From CAVPJW01 sp963705525 (GTDB taxonomy: Bacteria; Acidobacteriota; Vicinamibacteria; Vicinamibacterales; CAVPJW01), in the NCBI GenBank assembly GCA_963705525.1, contig CAVPJW010000002.1:620001-684000 (forward strand): a stretch of DNA of 64,000 bases, given 5' to 3'. The translations under genes and the position numbers were made by a program. The notes under the pieces were generated by a model. It searched no databases. It had not been told where the DNA came from and was given only the letters and a program-made list of their open reading frames with translations. Positions 36,397 through 44,884 of the stretch are shown here, piece after piece (position 1 is the stretch's first letter; the number at the start of each line of letters is the position of its first letter).

Positions 36397-37599
36397 TCAG
36401 TTTTGCGGTCCAAACCAAGAGCGCCGGAGCTTCAGCCCGGCAAAGCGCAGAGCCAGGCGAACTTCCCCAGTCGAGATCAGGCGCTGGCGCAGGCGTCGGT
36501 ACGGCTGCCAGCCTGAAATGAGGTCCACCATGACGCCTCGCAGGGCTCCACTTGTGACGAGCCCCTCGATGAACAGGTTGGCGAACGCAGGATCGAAAAA
36601 GCCGCTCGAGAAGGTCGCGGCGGCTTGGAGCTCCGGATACACCTCCTCCCTGAGGCAATCGTGATACCGAACAGATGCCAACCCAGACCGCGAACAGAGA
36701 GCCTCGGCCGCAAGCTCCGAGGATCTCAGCGCATAGAAAATGCCTTCGCGGGTCAGTGGATCGACGAGTCCCGCGGCGTCGCCTATGAGGAACCAGCGAG
36801 ATCCTGCCGGTCGTTCTCGAGAAAAGTCCGAGCTGCGGAGCGTCGGGATCGGCCAGGCGTAGGAACGAAGCGTAGCGCCGGGGGCCACGCCCGAGTCATG
36901 AATCCAACGGTGCGAGTACGCGCGAAGCGTCTCAGATGTGCGCGTGACATCCGCGCGTGCGCACAGCCCAACCGCAAGGTGGTCGGTGCGCGGAAACGAC
37001 CACAGATAGCCCGGTGGGCGGCCAACCGTGCGAATGTGGATCTCGTGCGACCGAACGCCGAACGCGAAAAAACCGGCGGCAATGGACAGTTGCTCTCGCA
37101 CGAACGGTGCGGCCAGACGACGTCGAACGAGGCTATTGGCGCCGTCAGCCCCAATCACAAAATCGCTCGTGTAAGTGCCGCGCGCAGTGACCAGTGTGGC
37201 TCCATTCTTCGTGCACCTGATGTCGGTTACGCGCTCCCGAACCCATCGAGCTCCGCGGGCGACCGCCGTGGCGAGGAGGGCGCGGTCGAACTCGGCCCGG
37301 CTGACGACGACGAGCGAGCTTCGTCCGGAAAGGCCGTGCGTCGCGAGGGGAACGGTCGCTCCTCCGCGGGAGCCTTCTCCGTCGATCTGCGCCGATCGCA
37401 CGACCACCGCCTGAAGCGGCGTCTTGCCGATCACGCCCGCCAACAGGGTCAGCGCCCGTCCGGTCAACCCTCCGCCGCAAGGCTTTTCGCGCGGGTGGCT
37501 CGCATCGAAAATCGAGACCCTGGCGCCGTCCTCCGCCAGCTTCAACGCGGCCCATGCGCCGGCCGGCCCGGCTCCGACGATTGCCACGTCGTCGTTCAT
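36397..37599 (-). CDS. geranylgeranyl reductase family FAD-dependent oxidoreductase
   Basis: A 400-residue flavoprotein. The N-terminal Rossmann signature is VAIVGAGPAGAWAA, then the PCGGGLT phrase specific to the geranylgeranyl-reductase group, and the FAD pyrophosphate-binding GDAAGLVDPLTREGI. Members reduce polyprenyl chains of lipids, quinones or chlorophyll precursors. The substrate here cannot be told, and ispH elsewhere in the window supplies the isoprenoid precursor. Divergent from the 37703 gene; tatA follows after about 110 bases. Confidence 0.88.
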   Translation of the reverse strand: MNDDVAIVGAGPAGAWAALKLAEDGARVSIFDASHPREKPCGGGLTGRALTLLAGVIGKTPLQAVVVRSAQIDGEGSRGGATVPLATHGLSGRSSLVVVSRAEFDRALLATAVARGARWVRERVTDIRCTKNGATLVTARGTYTSDFVIGADGANSLVRRRLAAPFVREQLSIAAGFFAFGVRSHEIHIRTVGRPPGYLWSFPRTDHLAVGLCARADVTRTSETLRAYSHRWIHDSGVAPGATLRSYAWPIPTLRSSDFSRERPAGSRWFLIGDAAGLVDPLTREGIFYALRSSELAAEALCSRSGLASVRYHDCLREEVYPELQAAATFSSGFFDPAFANLFIEGLVTSGALRGVMVDLISGWQPYRRLRQRLISTGEVRLALRFAGLKLRRSWFGPQN

Positions 37600-37613
37600 G
37601 GAGCGGGAGAGAG

Positions 37614-37644
37614 TTGACAGGACGATCGAGCGTTTCGTGACAAT
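37614..37644 (+). promoter_or_regulatory. weak candidate promoter of the stress-type gene
   Basis: Perfect TTGACA (37614-37619), then a long 19-base spacer and GACAAT (37639-37644). The spacing is unfavourable, hence the low confidence. Confidence 0.3.
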
Positions 37645-37702
37645 GGGGTTTTCAACGCTGGAGCCGATGCCTTAGAGTAGACCATGAAACTCGCGGAGGA
37701 AC

Positions 37703-38197
37703 ATGACGGGACAAACTTCGACGCGAAGCGGGGTTGCGGGAGCCGACGTTGACCCGGGGCGCTTCACGGTGGGTGTTTTTCAGGATGTGCTGTGGGCCGA
37801 GCGCGGGCTTGCCGCTCTGCGCCAGAAGGGATTTCCGGCAGAAGCCCTGACCATTATCGGAAAGAGCGGTGCGGAGGTGAGCGGGCTGATCGATCGACTG
37901 CTCGGCACTGGTGCCGAGACACTGGACCTCGCGGGGATCGGTTCCTCTGCCGCACGCGGCCCCATGGTGGCCGCGCTCCAGGGGACAGCGCGCGATCTCG
38001 CAAAGATAGGCCTTGCCGAGGCGATGAAGCGCGTGGGATTCCAGGCCCACGACGGGCGGATCTTCGAGGCTCTGGTCGCCCGGGGAGGGGTGCTGGTCGG
38101 GATCCACAGCGAACCGCTGGCCGCCGAGGCGCTGGCGCTTCTGCACGCGTACGGCGGAGGCAACGCCGCCATCGGAGCCTGGACCGGCCGCGTCTAA
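37703..38197 (+). CDS. general-stress-type protein, unknown function
   Basis: A 164-residue soluble protein. The N-terminal half (RFTVGVFQDVLWAERGLAAL, then KGFPAEALTIIGK) resembles the 'heat-induced stress/YflT' layout, in which an Asp-rich loop separates a beta strand and a helix. A second region (GGVLVGIHSEPLAAEALALL, then YGGGNAAIGAW) resembles the C-terminal motif of the same protein type. GGAGG lies just before the ATG. Function is not established in the family, and it stands alone between a flavoprotein and a TonB protein. Confidence 0.6.
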   Translation: MTGQTSTRSGVAGADVDPGRFTVGVFQDVLWAERGLAALRQKGFPAEALTIIGKSGAEVSGLIDRLLGTGAETLDLAGIGSSAARGPMVAALQGTARDLAKIGLAEAMKRVGFQAHDGRIFEALVARGGVLVGIHSEPLAAEALALLHAYGGGNAAIGAWTGRV

Positions 38198-38279
38198 CCG
38201 ATCAGATGTCGCTCGAAGAGGGCATCGCGCCACACCAATCCAACGAATTGACGCGCCGCCGAGTCAGCCGGAGCGACAC

Positions 38280-38313
38280 CCAGGGGTACTGTTTTTGCAG
38301 TTGCAGCCCCTGG
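38280..38313. repeat. hairpin in the leader of the TonB-like gene
   Basis: CCAGGGG (38280-38286) and CCCCTGG (38307-38313) form a 7-bp stem around a 20-base loop that contains T5 and a second small CTG/CAG pairing. It ends 14 bases before the ATG at 38328, inside the expected untranslated leader. It could influence translation or terminate readthrough from 37703, but the T-run is in the loop and not after the stem. Confidence 0.4.
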
Positions 38314-38327
38314 ATCCCTGAGCGAAA

Positions 38328-39251
38328 ATGATCGAGAAGCCAGTTCCAATGGGCGAGTCTACCTCGGGCGGGAGCGCCGACTATTCGCCGCCGATCGGTC
38401 ATATCGCGGTCAATCTCGAGGCTCGTCCGCAGTTTACATTCTCGTTCGAACAGCCGCAGAAGCGATTCGGCGGCGCGATGGGCGTGTCGCTTCTTACGCA
38501 CGCGGCGATATTCGCGGCCTTTATCATCGTGGCCCGGTTCGCTCCGGTGACACAGGCGGTCGATCTGGTACGCGAGGCCAACAAGAACATCGTCTGGCTC
38601 GCGATTCCCGGTCCGGGCGGCGGCGGTGGCGGCGGTGGCAACAAGTCGCCCGACCCTCCGAGGAAGGCCGAACTACCTGGCAAGGACAAGATCACGGTGC
38701 CGGTCGCCAAGGCGCCGAAACTCGAAAATCCCGAGATCAAGGACGAGCCGAAGCCGGTGCAGCAGCTGTCCATTCCGGCCATGGTCACGGCTGAGGGTGA
38801 ACAAAAAGTCCCCGGTGTTCTGGAAAGCACGATAGCCAGCGGGGAATCGCAGGGCAGCGGCACGGGCGGCGGTGCCGGAAGCGGAAGCGGCACCGGGATT
38901 GGGCCCGGTCAGGGATCGGGTTTGGGACCTGGCTGGGGCGGTGGTACCGGCGGAGGAGCCTACCGGATCGGGAATGGTGTCCAGCCGCCACGCATCCTGC
39001 GCGAAGTGAAGCCCCAATACACCGCCGAAGCGATGCGCGCGAAAGTGCAGGGCAAGGTGCTTCTCGAGTGCGTCGTGCTGGCCGATGGAACGGTCGGGAA
39101 CGTCGAGATCGTTCGTTCGCTCGATCCGACGTTCGGTCTCGATCAGGAGGCCATGAAGGCCGCCAAGCAGTGGCGCTTCGTGCCGGGCACGCGCATGGGT
39201 GAACCCGTTGCCGTGCTGGTTACCCTTGAACTGAGTTTCACGCTGCGCTGA
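38328..39251 (+). CDS. TonB C-terminal domain energy transducer
   Basis: A 307-residue protein. A cytoplasmic N-terminus of about 50 residues precedes one transmembrane helix (about 52-72, GVSLLTHAAIFAAFIIVARF). A Pro/Lys/Glu-rich and then Gly/Ser-rich linker spans the periplasm (about 90-215, with long GSGTGG-type stretches). The TonB C-terminal domain follows (about 222-307: PPRILREVKPQYTAEAMRAK, then GTVGNVEIVRSLDP, GLDQEAMKAAKQWRF). It couples the proton-motive force to outer-membrane receptors, but no exbB/exbD or receptor is adjacent. Ends convergent with groEL, 36 bases before its terminator. Confidence 0.9.
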   Translation: MIEKPVPMGESTSGGSADYSPPIGHIAVNLEARPQFTFSFEQPQKRFGGAMGVSLLTHAAIFAAFIIVARFAPVTQAVDLVREANKNIVWLAIPGPGGGGGGGGNKSPDPPRKAELPGKDKITVPVAKAPKLENPEIKDEPKPVQQLSIPAMVTAEGEQKVPGVLESTIASGESQGSGTGGGAGSGSGTGIGPGQGSGLGPGWGGGTGGGAYRIGNGVQPPRILREVKPQYTAEAMRAKVQGKVLLECVVLADGTVGNVEIVRSLDPTFGLDQEAMKAAKQWRFVPGTRMGEPVAVLVTLELSFTLR

Positions 39252-39287
39252 CCCGGCGCGGCGCCCTCCCCATTCCTTTCGACGGCC

Positions 39288-39321
39288 AAAAAAAAGTCCG
39301 GCGAGCCTGCGCCCGCCGGAC
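39288..39321 (-). terminator. intrinsic terminator of groESL
   Basis: On the minus strand GTCCGGCG (39321-39314) pairs with CGCCGGAC (39303-39296) across a 10-base loop, followed by eight T residues (39295-39288). A strong 8-bp GC stem plus U-tract. Confidence 0.9.
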
Positions 39322-39339
39322 CGCACTAAGAACCAACCC

Positions 39340-40992
<1,653 letters not shown>

Positions 40993-41028
40993 CATTCACT
41001 CCGAGTTGGAAACAATACAGTTGACTGC

Positions 41029-41352
41029 TTACTTCTTCTTGACGTTCTTGCCGTTCTTGCCGCTCAGCTCGATCACGGCGAGCACTTCGTCCTCGCGCAT
41101 GATCAGGTACTCTTCGCCGTCCAGTTTGATCTCCTGACCGGAGTACTTCCCGAACAGAATCGTGTCACCGGCCTTGACGTCGAGCGGCACGCGTTTGCCG
41201 TCGTCTTTGGCCTTGCCCATGCCGGCCGCGACGACTTTTCCCTGCTGCGGCTTTTCCTTCGCTGTGTCGGGGATGATGATTCCGCCGACCTTCTGCTCCG
41301 TTTCCTCGATGCGCTGTACGATGATGCGGTCGTGTAGAGGTCTCACATTCAT
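41029..41352 (-). CDS. groES: 10 kDa co-chaperonin GroES
   Basis: A 107-residue protein, slightly longer than the usual 95-97 because of a Lys-rich tail (GKNGKNVKKK). It shows the classical MNVRPLHDRIIVQR start, the mobile-loop region around EQKVGGIIIPDTAKEKPQ, and the roof-loop and GDTILFGKYSG segments. It caps the GroEL ring. First gene of the groESL operon, followed by groEL after 36 bases, and preceded by CIRCE and a consensus promoter. Confidence 0.97.
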   Translation of the reverse strand: MNVRPLHDRIIVQRIEETEQKVGGIIIPDTAKEKPQQGKVVAAGMGKAKDDGKRVPLDVKAGDTILFGKYSGQEIKLDGEEYLIMREDEVLAVIELSGKNGKNVKKK

Positions 41353-41416
41353 GTCGATCCACTCCAGCTGGCGTAAGGTTGAGACTCAGATGAACTGCTA
41401 GGACAACCTGGCGGTG

Positions 41417-41443
41417 TTAGCACTCGCCGTGTTCGACTGCTAA
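41417..41443 (-). promoter_or_regulatory. CIRCE operator (HrcA binding site) of groESL
   Basis: TTAGCACTC (41417-41425), nine bases, GACTGCTAA (41435-41443). The consensus is TTAGCACTC-N9-GAGTGCTAA, so only one base differs. The right arm reaches into the -10 of the groESL promoter, which fits repression by HrcA until heat shock. Confidence 0.93.
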
Positions 41444-41470
41444 TTATATGTGACTGCCGAAAGGTGTCAA
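41443..41470 (-). promoter_or_regulatory. consensus sigma70-type promoter of groESL
   Basis: On the minus strand TTGACA (41470-41465), a 16-base spacer, and TATAAT (41448-41443). Both hexamers are perfect, and the TATAAT shares its last base with CIRCE. The transcript would start within the CIRCE element. Confidence 0.92.
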
Positions 41471-41530
41471 GGTGGGCCGACCGTCGTGGGCCGCTCGGCG
41501 AGACCTTCCGGCCCGGCCGCGCGATCGGGA

Positions 41531-41746
41531 TCAGGCGTGACGCTTGATCCGATGCTCGATCATCTTGCGGCTCAGTGTGTTGCGGTGAATGCCCAGGATC
41601 GTGGCCGCGCGCCCAAGGTTGCCTTTTTCCTCGGCCACCACTCGCGCGATGAAGCGGTGTTCGAACTCGCGCTGGGCATCGGGGTACCGGACGCCCCGAG
41701 TGACCATTTCCTCGATGAGGCGATCGAGCTGCTCCTTGAGCGTCAC
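41531..41746 (-). CDS. Fis-type helix-turn-helix protein
   Basis: A 71-residue protein consisting of a short helical N-terminus and a Fis-type DNA-binding domain (NLGRAATILGIHRNTLSRKM). The same domain forms the tail of NtrC-type activators such as the NtrX encoded at 47238. A stand-alone form acts as a small nucleoid or regulatory protein; it could also be a former activator reduced to its tail. The ATG overlaps the purC stop (ATGA), so it is translated with purC. No other regulatory signal is visible. Confidence 0.8.
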   Translation of the reverse strand: MTLKEQLDRLIEEMVTRGVRYPDAQREFEHRFIARVVAEEKGNLGRAATILGIHRNTLSRKMIEHRIKRHA

Positions 41747-42639
41747 GCCAGTTCGCGTCCAGTCAGCAACCTGAACGCCTCGAGATACTTGGCACGCGTC
41801 CGCTCGATCACGTCCTCCGGCAGGCCGGGAACGGGAGGCCGCTTATCCCAGCGAATGCCCTCGAGGTAGTCGCGGACGAACTGCTTGTCGAAGCTTGGCT
41901 GCGGTCCGCCTGCGGCGTACTGGGCTTTGGGCCAGAATCTCGAGGAATCGGGGGTCAGAACTTCGTCGATGAGGATGAGATCCTTGCCGATCAGACCGAA
42001 CTCGAACTTCGTGTCCGCGACGATGATGCCGCGGGACTCGGCGTGCTCGGCACCCCGACGGTAGAGCGCCAGCGTCAATGTTTTGAGGCGGGCGGTCAGA
42101 TCGGCCCCGATCAGGTCGGCGGCCTGCGTGTCGCTGATATTGATGTCGTGTCCGCTCGTGGCCTTGGTGGCCGGTGTGAAGATCGGCTCCGGCAATCGAT
42201 CTGACTCACGGAGTCCGGTGGGCAACTTGATGCCGCAGACGCTGCCGCCTTGCACGTACTCCTTCCACCCGGATCCCGAGAGATAGCCCCGTGCGACGCA
42301 CTCGATGGGAACCGGATCGGTGCGCCGCACGAGCATCGACCGTCCGGCGAGCATCTCGGCGTACGGCGCGAGCTCGGCGGGGTACTCGGCCGGCACGGTC
42401 GAGATTACATGGTTCTCGACGATCTCCCTGGTGCGCTCGAACCAGAACGCCGAGAGCTGCGTGAGCACCTTGCCTTTGTCGGGGATAGCCGACGCGAGCA
42501 CGTAATCGAAGGCGGAGATTCGATCGGTCGCGATGAGCAGGAGCCTGTCACCGAGCTCATAGATGTCGCGAACCTTGCCTTGCCGCTTCGGTGGAAGTCC
42601 CTGGATGGAAGTTTCAAGAACGGTTGTGGCAGAGGACAC
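41743..42639 (-). CDS. purC: phosphoribosylaminoimidazole-succinocarboxamide synthase
   Basis: A 298-residue enzyme of purine synthesis joining CAIR and aspartate. It has the GKVRDIYELGDRLLLIATDRISAFD N-terminal block and, further on, the SGSGWKEY and LIDEVLTPDSSRFWP signatures. The start is set at GTG 42639 because GAGG lies 5 bases upstream. The longer frame begins at ATG 42696 or ATG 42669 and has no better site. Ends in the fis-type gene by ATGA overlap. Confidence 0.95.
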   Translation of the reverse strand: MSSATTVLETSIQGLPPKRQGKVRDIYELGDRLLLIATDRISAFDYVLASAIPDKGKVLTQLSAFWFERTREIVENHVISTVPAEYPAELAPYAEMLAGRSMLVRRTDPVPIECVARGYLSGSGWKEYVQGGSVCGIKLPTGLRESDRLPEPIFTPATKATSGHDINISDTQAADLIGADLTARLKTLTLALYRRGAEHAESRGIIVADTKFEFGLIGKDLILIDEVLTPDSSRFWPKAQYAAGGPQPSFDKQFVRDYLEGIRWDKRPPVPGLPEDVIERTRAKYLEAFRLLTGRELA

Positions 42640-42726
42640 AGGAGCCTCGTGGAAGGAAAAGGGCGCCATCTTACAGGCGTCGGGCGCGCGAGGCAAGGGG
42701 TGATGTCGAAGATCGCGGGTTCGGTC

Positions 42727-42755
42727 TTGGGGAGAAGCGCCGTCTGCCGTATAGT
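42727..42755 (+). promoter_or_regulatory. candidate promoter of the flippase-nrdR genes
   Basis: TTGGGG (42727-42732), a 17-base spacer, TATAGT (42750-42755), about 60 bases before the flippase ATG. The -10 is good; the -35 is weak. Confidence 0.4.
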
Positions 42756-42814
42756 AGTCTGGCGCGGCGCTCCTGTTCCGGGCGTCGGAAAGGTCAACCG
42801 GTCAGCGATTTGTA

Positions 42815-43873
42815 ATGCGTGCTCACCTTCGCACGATCGTCATGGTCCTGCTGGCGGTCGTGCTCATGGCGATCTTCCTGCGTCAAGCCGATCTCCATCA
42901 GGTCTGGATCGAGATCACGCGCGCGCGGCTCGATTTTCTAACGCTCGGGTTCGTGGCCATGGCCTTCAATCTCGTGGTCCGGGCATATCGGTGGCAGTAT
43001 CTGCTGGAGCCCGTCGGGAAGACATCGTTCCGGAACGCATTCCGTTACACCACGATCGGGTTCGCAGCATCGTTTCTCCTGCCGGCGCGCGCCGGCGAGT
43101 TCCTGAGGCCGTACCTTCTTGCGCGGCGCGAGAACTTCAGCGCCACCGCGGCGTTTGCGACGATCGTCCTCGAGCGGCTCATTGATTTGTGCACCGTGCT
43201 CCTGCTGTTCGGGACGTTTGTCGTGCTGCTCAATCCCGATCAGGCGGCGGCCAACTCGGGAGCCTTTCACGCGATCAAACTCGGCGGCAGCGTCGTCGCG
43301 GCCGGCGCGGTGGTGGGACTGGTCATCATGTTTCTCGCGGCCGGGTATCCGGAAGCGTTGGGTCGATTTACCCTGCAACTCGGACGAATCCTGCCCGAGC
43401 GCCTTGCCCATGCCGCAGCCAAACTAGCTCATCTGTTTGCGGAAGGGCTGGCCGTGATCAGGCAGCCGCGGCGTCTGGCCGTCGCGCTCGTGCTGTCGCT
43501 GCCGCTCTGGCTGTCCATCGCGACGAGCATCTGGGCGGTGGCGCGCGCCTTCCAGATTCAGATACCCTACACCGGTGGATTCCTGCTGACCGCCATTCTG
43601 ACGGCGGGCGTCGCCGTGCCGACACCGGGTGCGATCGGCGGGTTTCACGAAGCGTTCAGGCTGGGTGTGACAACGTTCTACGGCGCGCCGAACGATCGCG
43701 CCGTCGGCGCCGGAATCGTGCTCCACGCGCTTTCGTTCGTACCGGTCACCCTCCTGGGCATTCTCTTTACGGCTCAGGATGGGTTGACGCTCGGCCGCAT
43801 GCGCAGCCTCGCGGGGCTCACGGCGGCAAAGGACACGGATGAAGTGCCCGTACTGCGCCCATCTGGGCGATAA
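42815..43873 (+). CDS. lysylphosphatidylglycerol-synthase-TM / YbhN-type membrane protein
   Basis: A 352-residue integral membrane protein with seven or eight hydrophobic segments. It carries the phrases LRQADLHQVW near the N-terminus and RAYRWQYLLEPVGK, then GFAASFLLPARAGEFLRPYLL, which are typical of the UPF0104/YbhN family (the flippase-like N-terminal half of MprF). These proteins are thought to move lipids or glycans. The last 35 bases overlap the start of nrdR in another frame. Confidence 0.87.
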   Translation: MRAHLRTIVMVLLAVVLMAIFLRQADLHQVWIEITRARLDFLTLGFVAMAFNLVVRAYRWQYLLEPVGKTSFRNAFRYTTIGFAASFLLPARAGEFLRPYLLARRENFSATAAFATIVLERLIDLCTVLLLFGTFVVLLNPDQAAANSGAFHAIKLGGSVVAAGAVVGLVIMFLAAGYPEALGRFTLQLGRILPERLAHAAAKLAHLFAEGLAVIRQPRRLAVALVLSLPLWLSIATSIWAVARAFQIQIPYTGGFLLTAILTAGVAVPTPGAIGGFHEAFRLGVTTFYGAPNDRAVGAGIVLHALSFVPVTLLGILFTAQDGLTLGRMRSLAGLTAAKDTDEVPVLRPSGR

Positions 43874-44297
43874 GGTTGTTGACTCACGGGAGAGCAAAGA
43901 AGGCGAAGTCATCCGGCGCCGGCGAGAGTGCCTGGGATGCGGTCGCCGCTTCACCAGTTATGAACGGATCGACGAGATTCCGTACATGGTGGTCAAGAAG
44001 GATGGCAGCCGCGAGCGGTTCGAGCGGCAGAAGCTGATTGCGGGACTGCTGAAGGCGTGCGAGAAACGGCCGGTCAGCGTGGCCGCCCTCGAGGCGGTGG
44101 CCGATCGCGTGGAAGCCGCGCTCCAGGAGCGGCCGGAAAAGGAAATTGCGACGGCGGAAATTGGATCGTCCGTCATGCAGGAGCTGAAGAAACTCGACAA
44201 GGTGGCGTATGTCCGGTTCGCATCCGTGTATCGCCACTTCCGCGACCTGAGCGAGTTCATGACCGAGCTCAAGGATCTGCTGAACGCCAAGGAATGA
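43839..44297 (+). CDS. nrdR: transcriptional repressor NrdR
   Basis: A 152-residue regulator of ribonucleotide reductase genes. The N-terminal zinc ribbon is MKCPYC...CLGCGRRF, and the ATP-cone domain follows (about 46-136, VVKKDGSRERFERQKLIAGLLKA region). It senses ATP/dATP and binds NrdR boxes. Begins inside the preceding gene and ends in an overlap with the DUF4390 gene, so the three are probably co-transcribed. Confidence 0.96.
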   Translation: MKCPYCAHLGDKVVDSRESKEGEVIRRRRECLGCGRRFTSYERIDEIPYMVVKKDGSRERFERQKLIAGLLKACEKRPVSVAALEAVADRVEAALQERPEKEIATAEIGSSVMQELKKLDKVAYVRFASVYRHFRDLSEFMTELKDLLNAKE

Positions 44298-44836
44298 TGA
44301 CGCGCGCCTCTTGCGTCGCTCTGGTTCTGTCCCTCCTGCTGATGGAGGTGCCGGGCCATGCACAGAGCGCCATCCGTGTGACGCCGCTCCCGCGTGACGG
44401 AGAGTTGCTCGTGACCTTCGAGCTCTCCGGCGGCGTCTCCGATGAGATGCTGGCGGCGATTCACAGCGGCCTGGCTATCACGTTCAGCTATGACGTGGAT
44501 TTGCGGCGCGGCGTCCCGTTCTGGATCGATCGCACGATCGCGACGGCGCACGTCGCGGCCAGCGTGCACTACGACAACCTCACCAGACGGCATCAGCTCA
44601 TACGGACGCTGGACGGGCGTTCGGTGCCGGACGAGACGGTGACCGAAGATGAGACGCTCGTAAAGCGGTGGCTGACGGACTTCGAGCGGTTGCCGCTCTT
44701 CAGCACGGACTTGCTCGAGCCGAACAGCGAGTATTACGTTCGCATTCGAGCACGAACCCAGCCGCACAGTACCTGGGCGCTCTGGCCGTGGGGCGGCGGC
44801 ACGTGGGGGCTCGCGAAGTTTACGTTCCTGCCGTGA
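44294..44836 (+). CDS. DUF4390-family exported protein
   Basis: A 180-residue protein with a signal peptide (about 1-23, ending GHAQS) and a beta-rich body. It is an immunoglobulin-like exported domain, with LRRGVPFWIDRTIATAHV and a C-terminal EYYVRIRARTQP. DUF4390 genes recur next to NtrY-type kinases, and here it directly precedes one (48 bases). A role as periplasmic partner of NtrY is inference. The start is ATG 44294, overlapping the nrdR stop; ATG 44297 is equally possible. Confidence 0.78.
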   Translation: MMTRASCVALVLSLLLMEVPGHAQSAIRVTPLPRDGELLVTFELSGGVSDEMLAAIHSGLAITFSYDVDLRRGVPFWIDRTIATAHVAASVHYDNLTRRHQLIRTLDGRSVPDETVTEDETLVKRWLTDFERLPLFSTDLLEPNSEYYVRIRARTQPHSTWALWPWGGGTWGLAKFTFLP

Positions 44837-44884
44837 TCCCGCGGGTCTCGGACCCCGGCGCGACGGTACGCTCCCGAAGACGCA

